From NCBI GenBank assembly GCA_017163975.1, contig JAFFSR010000010.1:2459001-2523000 (forward strand): a stretch of DNA of 64,000 bases, given 5' to 3'. Origin of the DNA: Anastatus disparis (lineage: Eukaryota > Arthropoda > Insecta > Hymenoptera > Eupelmidae). The notes below the pieces were generated by a model. That model saw only the letters and a list, made by a program, of their open reading frames with translations, made no database searches and had not been told where the DNA came from. Below are positions 58,944 to 64,000 of the stretch, piece after piece (the stretch's first letter is position 1; every line of letters starts with the position of its first letter). The position numbers and the translations under genes are program-made.

Positions 58944-59989
58944 TTTTGGTTCCAGTACGAATTTTTAATTAAAGGATTGTATTAAATATACATGAAGGTT
59001 ATTAGTATAAAAATATAATATTCAATCAGAAGTGAGAAATAACAAATATAAACAAAAGGCCACGAATTAAATAAATTTAAAAGCACAATAAAGTGCAATG
59101 AAATGAAATATATAAAAAGCAAATACATATATTAGGTGATGAAAAATTGACTGTAATTTAATAACTATTTTTCATTCAAAAATTCATTTTGCCACATTTA
59201 TAACTTCAAAATAATAGCTTTTCTTGGAAATTCATTCGGATTTTTGTTTCCCTCTTTGGTCAGTCGAGTGGCATGTCGTCGTTTTCTTCCCCTCTTACTG
59301 CAGCATTCTAGTAGGAAGAGTGAAGATGAGCGGGGACAGTTACTTAGGACTAAGTAAATCCCTCCTTGGGAGCAAGAAGTTTGAAGTGTCTCTCTTCAAC
59401 TGAAAAACAGGGAGAGCCAGATGCGCGTGAGTGATGCTAGAAGGCAGTCGACGGGTCCTGGATCCGCGAGCCCCGGGTTTATTGTTAAAAAATAAATTAC
59501 GATTCATTTTTTACTATAATTGTAATAGGTGGTGGTATATTGTTAAATTATAAATTATCATTGTTGGTATGTATTGCCCTTTGTTTTGATAACGTGCGGA
59601 TGGTAAATTGATGTATCATGTGTGGAAAAGCGATAATGAAGAAGTCGGGATAAAGAAAAATTAAACTTAAACTTAAAATCATAGTGTTGAAATGTTATTA
59701 AAAATTGAATATTATTAAGATGGTGCGCGGGAATGGGCTGACTGTTGGCCTTGTCAGGGGCGTTTATTTATGAGACAAGTACAATTATCACCCATTATTA
59801 CTCTATATTGATTAAAGTTGATGAAAAATTGTCTACTGACCTGATCGCCATGTGAAGGAAGATACGGTTATATATATATGTTACTAAAATTTCTTTTTGT
59901 TTCTACATTTATTTGTATATCTAATACATTCATAGGTAAAATATACAATATTGTTTTTAGTAATTCATTTGTCTGAATATAAATAACCC
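58944..59989. other. Mostly AT-rich, with a GC-richer block at 59270-59475
   Basis: The GC-richer block has, on the plus strand, a pyrimidine tract and acceptor TTTCTTCCCCTCTTACTGCAG (to 59305) and a donor-like GTGAGT at about 59428. On the minus strand GCA/GTAAGAG could serve as a donor. It could be a non-coding exon on either strand or old element sequence. No long ORF is present. Confidence 0.3.
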
Positions 59990-60105
59990 TGGTGAAAAAA
60001 ATCAGGTGACAATCACCTGATTTTTCAGGTGATTTATCATGCCAAAACATCATGTAACTGAGAAATCAGGTGATTTATCATCTGATATTTTCTAACAGAG
60101 AAGTG
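59990..60105. mobile_element. Short copy of the CCCTGG palindromic MITE
   Basis: CCCTGGTGAAAAAAATCAGG, then two CAGGTGATTTATCAT-type blocks and TGCCAAAACATCATGTAA, match the MITE at 2826-3166. It is about a third of the length and its right end is degraded. Confidence 0.75.
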
Positions 60106-61640
60106 TATAATGTTTTTACGAATCAAGGCCAAAAGTAAATACATATTTCCGTTCATTAAGGATCTATAATTTATAATTGACACACACAAATCTACACAGT
60201 TGAAGGTAATCCTTTAAAATAAATTAAGTCAGCACTCTCTGGTTGATCGTTATCAATATGTAAGCGTGACAAATGATAATTTATTTTCCAGTTCTCAAAG
60301 TTTTCATAATTTATATATTTGCAAGAAGCCAATTTTTATTTCTGATATACATTATTATTTAATATCTTTAAGTTGAACACATAGTGAAATCATTTTAAAA
60401 CTATATAATATCACTTGGAATTGGGTCGACTAAACTTAATGTACATGTTAATTACATTTGATGACTGCAAGGCACAGCGTGTCCCTTGTTTGCTTCAATC
60501 TGCCTTGAAGTTTATTATTGATCTACATATATGTATAAAAATGTAGAAAAGAATGATTAAGTTATTCATTACGGTCAAATCTTTACAAAAATGTCTTTTA
60601 AAGTATTCTCAATATAATCCGTTTCCAAAAACTTTAAGAATAATTATTAAACACGTACGAGTTTGTAAACTCCACAGAACGAGAATGATAAGAACCCTTA
60701 GGGCAATAATTATAGTGATGCAAAAACCAAAACTAATGTCTTAATACTTGGCGCCCAACAATTTTTTTTTTTAAAAAGGGAGAAACTTAAGTGAAAAGGT
60801 ATTTTTGAGATATTCAGGTAAAAAATAGAGATCGTTTTTTAGTGTTTATATCAGTAGAATTTTAGAACAATTGTAAGGTGATGTCATTAATGTATTTTTG
60901 CATTAACCATCTTTTTATGTATTCAAATATAACGACAATATTATTAGCTGCAACGCATCTATACATCAAAAATAAAATTATTTTCCAAGTTTCAATAAGG
61001 ATTGGTACAGAATTAATTAATACAAGCATATTTTTCAAGAATAATTTAAATTAAAATTCAGATATTAATGAGTTGCTAGAAGTGATTCTGGACAATTTTT
61101 ATTTCTCTTAACATACTTGTAATTGTTAAAAGAATTAAAATCATAAGTATAACTTAATTATAGCATCACAAGAATTAATACTTCGTGTTATAATCCAATT
61201 TAAAATTTTGGAGCATACTTATGATATAATTTCATGTATGCAATATGTTTCTCTCTGTGAGCAAATAACATTTGAAATAAATACAAGGTTGGATGTTTCA
61301 AGTCTGAACGCGATTTCCTTTGTGCATATAGGGTAGCCTTAGTCTAAACTTCAAATAAAAGGAATACTTTTGTCAAAGGACACAGACAATATAAAACGGA
61401 ATTAAAGACATAAATAAGTGAATTCTGCGCAGTTGTACAAATTATACAAAATAAATTAGAAGTAATCCTAGCGAAACAAACCGAATTTTTCTTTAGCAAT
61501 AAATTTTTTTTGTTGTCTTTACGAAATAAATAATAATCATTTTAAGAGAAAATTAGTAACGCAACACCAATCAATGATCAATTAGTATGAAATAAAAATT
61601 ACAACCAGCAATAACCCATTGATTTAAATGCGCTGGGAGA
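60106..61640. other. AT-rich spacer, no gene seen
   Basis: Short frames such as 60553-60744 have no recognisable features. Confidence 0.5.
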
Positions 61641-63080
61641 GAGAAATCATTGATCCGATGAGATGATGTAATTATAAAAAAAATTTATTTGACTCACCCA
61701 AATATTTAACTGATCCGATTAAGAAATTAATTAAAAACACAGAATATTGAATTGAAATGTAGATCATAAAATATTTTATTGTTAAAAATAAGAATTAATT
61801 TGATTAATTACTGATTTCATAGAGGCAATAGAATTTAATAATAAGAGTATGAAAGTAATTTTATGGAACTGAATGAATTAATTATTTGAAATAATTAAAA
61901 TTTAATTAATCCAATTTACCTACTTGGTAATAGTACTGTAAGGAAATTATTTGATCGAAAGACAATAACGTATTTCATGGAGTCAGTCAGATATTTCATT
62001 GAGAAAAAAGAATGCATTTATCAAAGCGACTAAATATTGAATTAAAATAATTGGGCATTTTATTGACCAATGACCTAATTTAACAGAAGTCATGCATTGA
62101 AGGAATAAAATATGTTTTTGTTACTATTCAAATTTTATTGAAAGAATAGAATGCTTGTCTTGGCGTTATTAAATGTTTCGTGGAGATAATTAAATATATT
62201 ATTGACTTTTAAAGTATTATGTTTGATTTGATCAATGAAATATACTCTTGTTTCTATCAAAACTTGATCGATAGGATATAATAAATAGCTTACCGTTAGT
62301 ACACATTTCATTGAAATAATTTAATATTTGATTTCCGTTGCGATGATCAAATTTGAGAAATGTGATATTTCCTTGAATCAATAAAATGTTTTCTTATATC
62401 TATCAAAATAAATTGAAATAATAAAATGTTTAAATTGGCTTTATTAAATATTTCGTCAAGACGATTATTTTGTTAGATTTCGAAATAATTTTGGAGAAGT
62501 GGTTTAATGTCTGATCGAATAATGGATTGAAATAACAAAATATTTAATATTTTATTAACATGATTAAATATTCACTTAAAAGTTTATAGAATTAGAAAAG
62601 CAATAAAATGTTAGGAGGAATCAGGAGATATTTGTTATCTATATGGAAAAAAAACTAACATAACAATGTAATTTTATTGATGTTACTATCTAATTAAGTA
62701 TTGAAGCGATTCAAGAAAAGCAATCAAATACAGTATTATTTAAGAAAAAAAGTGTGACCAAAAAGAGTTAGCCGAATTTCGGATCATTTATTATTTTCAT
62801 ATATCAATTTACTTTGAATAGACATTTTATTACTAAAACTAAATAATTTATTTGAATCAATCGGGTATTTGGTTGATTCAAGTTAATATTTATTCTGAAC
62901 TACGGGACTTGATATTCGAAATAAACGAATATTTATATTGACGTTAATCACTTATGAATAACATAGAATTTTTTGTTCAGCTATCTGTTTTATTTATACT
63001 GTTTTATCCCTTCGATGATTGGTAAAACGTTTCATTAAAATAATTTTGACAAACATTATTAGATGTGGTATTCAGGTCAT
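61641..63080. repeat. Diverged AT-rich repeat field
   Basis: Variants of TTGAAATAATAAAATGTTTAA and ATTAAATATTTCGTGGAGAT recur every few tens of bases (for example near 61755, 62105, 62165, 62420, 62455 and 62525). Spacing is irregular. This looks like an old degenerate tandem array rather than unique intron sequence. Confidence 0.35.
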
Positions 63081-63279
63081 GACATTGACGAAATTTTATA
63101 TGTTATTCAAAAGAAAAAAAATGTAAAATGTCTTTTAACTATGTGACGTGGTACGTCCCAACAAAAATTTTTTTTTGTTAATTAAAAATTTTTTGTACGT
63201 TGTATAACTCACATACACGTTTCCACGACACGTCACAACAATTATTAATTTGTAAATCACCAGGGGCACTACAACACAC

Positions 63280-63700
63280 CACCGGCTTACTCACCGACCC
63301 GGGCGTAATTTATTGAGTAAGAATAAATAATTAATCGAACGAACTTTTTTTTTGTTTACCGGTACACGAGGAGCACGACTAGCAGACGCGCGCGGCAGCC
63401 ATTACTTACACACTCAAAGCCCATGTGTGTGAGCGCTAGTGCTGCTTACGCAGACCGTAGGTAGGGAATCTTTATTACCACTACATACCAACGACCGCGC
63501 GTGCGCTAGGAGTGGCGCACGACGAAGAAGATGTAGAAAGAGAGGGAACACAAGAGAGAAGAAAGAAAGAGATGGAAAGATTTATATTCGATGGGAGCGA
63601 ATTAAGAGTGATGGCGCGCCTCTTTCTCGCGCAGTGAAGAAAGAGGGAGAAGCTAGATGATGAAAAGAGACCGAGAGAGCATGGAGAAGGGAGAGTACTC
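63280..63700. promoter_or_regulatory. CpG-rich candidate promoter / first exon
   Basis: This is the most CpG-rich stretch of the window (AGACGCGCGCGGCAGCC, GACCGCGCGTGCGCTAGGAG). On the minus strand a strong donor, GTCG/GTGAGTAAG, falls at 63295/63294, which would suit a non-coding first exon of the SARM1-type transcript about 5.4 kb upstream of the large exon. This is inference; no coding exon is visible here. Confidence 0.35.
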
Positions 63701-63744
63701 TTGCTCTTGCTTAAGTACAGCTGCACTGAGTAGCCTGTATATAC

Positions 63745-63831
63745 GCATACGTATATATATATATACATGTATATAGGTATATATATATATATGTAGATAG
63801 CCATGCCTGTAATGATTCTCTCTCTCTCTAA
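63745..63831. repeat. (TA)n and (TC)n simple repeats
   Basis: TATATATATATA runs at 63750-63793 and CTCTCTCTCTCT at 63818-63830. Frames across them are not genes. Confidence 0.85.
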
Positions 63832-64000
63832 TGAATAAAGACGGATAAAAAGAGAACGTAGATAAAAAGAAGAGTAAAAAGAAGAATAAAATGAAAAAAA
63901 TAAGATTAAATTTGCTATAGAAAAGGTGGCGCGCAGGTTGCAGACTTGCGTTCGAGGACCGGAAGGCAAATTTCACGAATAGAAAGCAATTATTCGGACA

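Noticed and set aside
63481..63976. Minus-strand frames rich in Ser, Phe and Tyr-Ile near the window end
   Set aside because: They run across (TA)n, (TC)n and A-rich purine tracts and have low-complexity composition.

Overview
The window looks like an AT-rich insect chromosome segment, most likely from a hymenopteran, although the order is an inference. It is dense with dead or dying mobile elements. I recognise one ordinary host gene: the ARM-SAM-SAM-TIR NADase of the SARM1/Ect4 family, on the minus strand at 55607-57875. I see no rRNA, functional tRNA, CRISPR array or bacterial-type operon.

Region 1 (1-3560) is a broken Polinton/Maverick (adintovirus-like) DNA polymerase B on the minus strand, split by a palindromic MITE. 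Positions 4264-6435, 24484-25694 and 44727-46803, plus a stub at 8618-8683, are copies of one interspersed repeat. It has a GT/GTGTGC microsatellite near its 5' end and about 160-bp tandem units, and all copies point the same way. Positions 6571-7040 hold a tRNA-like SINE head with tandem and fold-back sequence. An LTR-like repeat occurs at 7399-8041 and again at 58277-58943.

Region 2 (8683-22985) reads as one Polinton-like provirus opened by later insertions. In order: polB (+), a small conserved ORF (+), integrase (-), a small coiled-coil gene (-), an inserted 5'-truncated Ty3/gypsy element (12833-16815, -), an inserted unit carrying an intact 617-codon transposase-like gene (17476-19329, -) with an exact 310-bp inverted copy of part of that gene, then packaging ATPase (-), PLA2-protease (+) and minor capsid (+). 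Every Polinton gene carries stops or frameshifts.

Region 3 (25693-31075) is a decayed Helitron on the minus strand, opened by two TTAA fold-back MITEs and bracketed by about 470-bp inverted repeats. Positions 31587-34130 are a TIR-bounded block of 176-bp and 282-bp tandem repeats. Positions 34195-38258 and 40046-43762 are two members of one cut-and-paste transposon family. They share long TIRs that start GGCTGATTCCATT, 4-bp target duplications, and a transposase with a conserved HGKG..DG..G region. The second member sits next to a second, plus-strand Helitron fragment (38900-40024).

Region 4 (46860-50790) shows three nested layers: a pseudogene of the 617-codon family, a Penelope-like element inserted into it (47238-50646, 15-bp target duplication, inverted pseudo-LTRs), and a 458-bp TTAA MITE inserted into the Penelope RT-endonuclease ORF. 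Another Penelope fragment (51289-51579) and a 2.6-kb TA-flanked fold-back element (52006-54589) follow.

Region 5 (54590-64000) holds the SARM1/Ect4 exons, introns, AT-rich sequence, and a CpG-richer stretch near 63.28-63.70 kb that could be a promoter or first exon. The best leads for something undescribed are the two-member long-TIR transposon family, the perfect 310-bp inverted copy beside the intact 617-codon gene, the TIR-bounded minisatellite block, and the microsatellite-led interspersed repeat.
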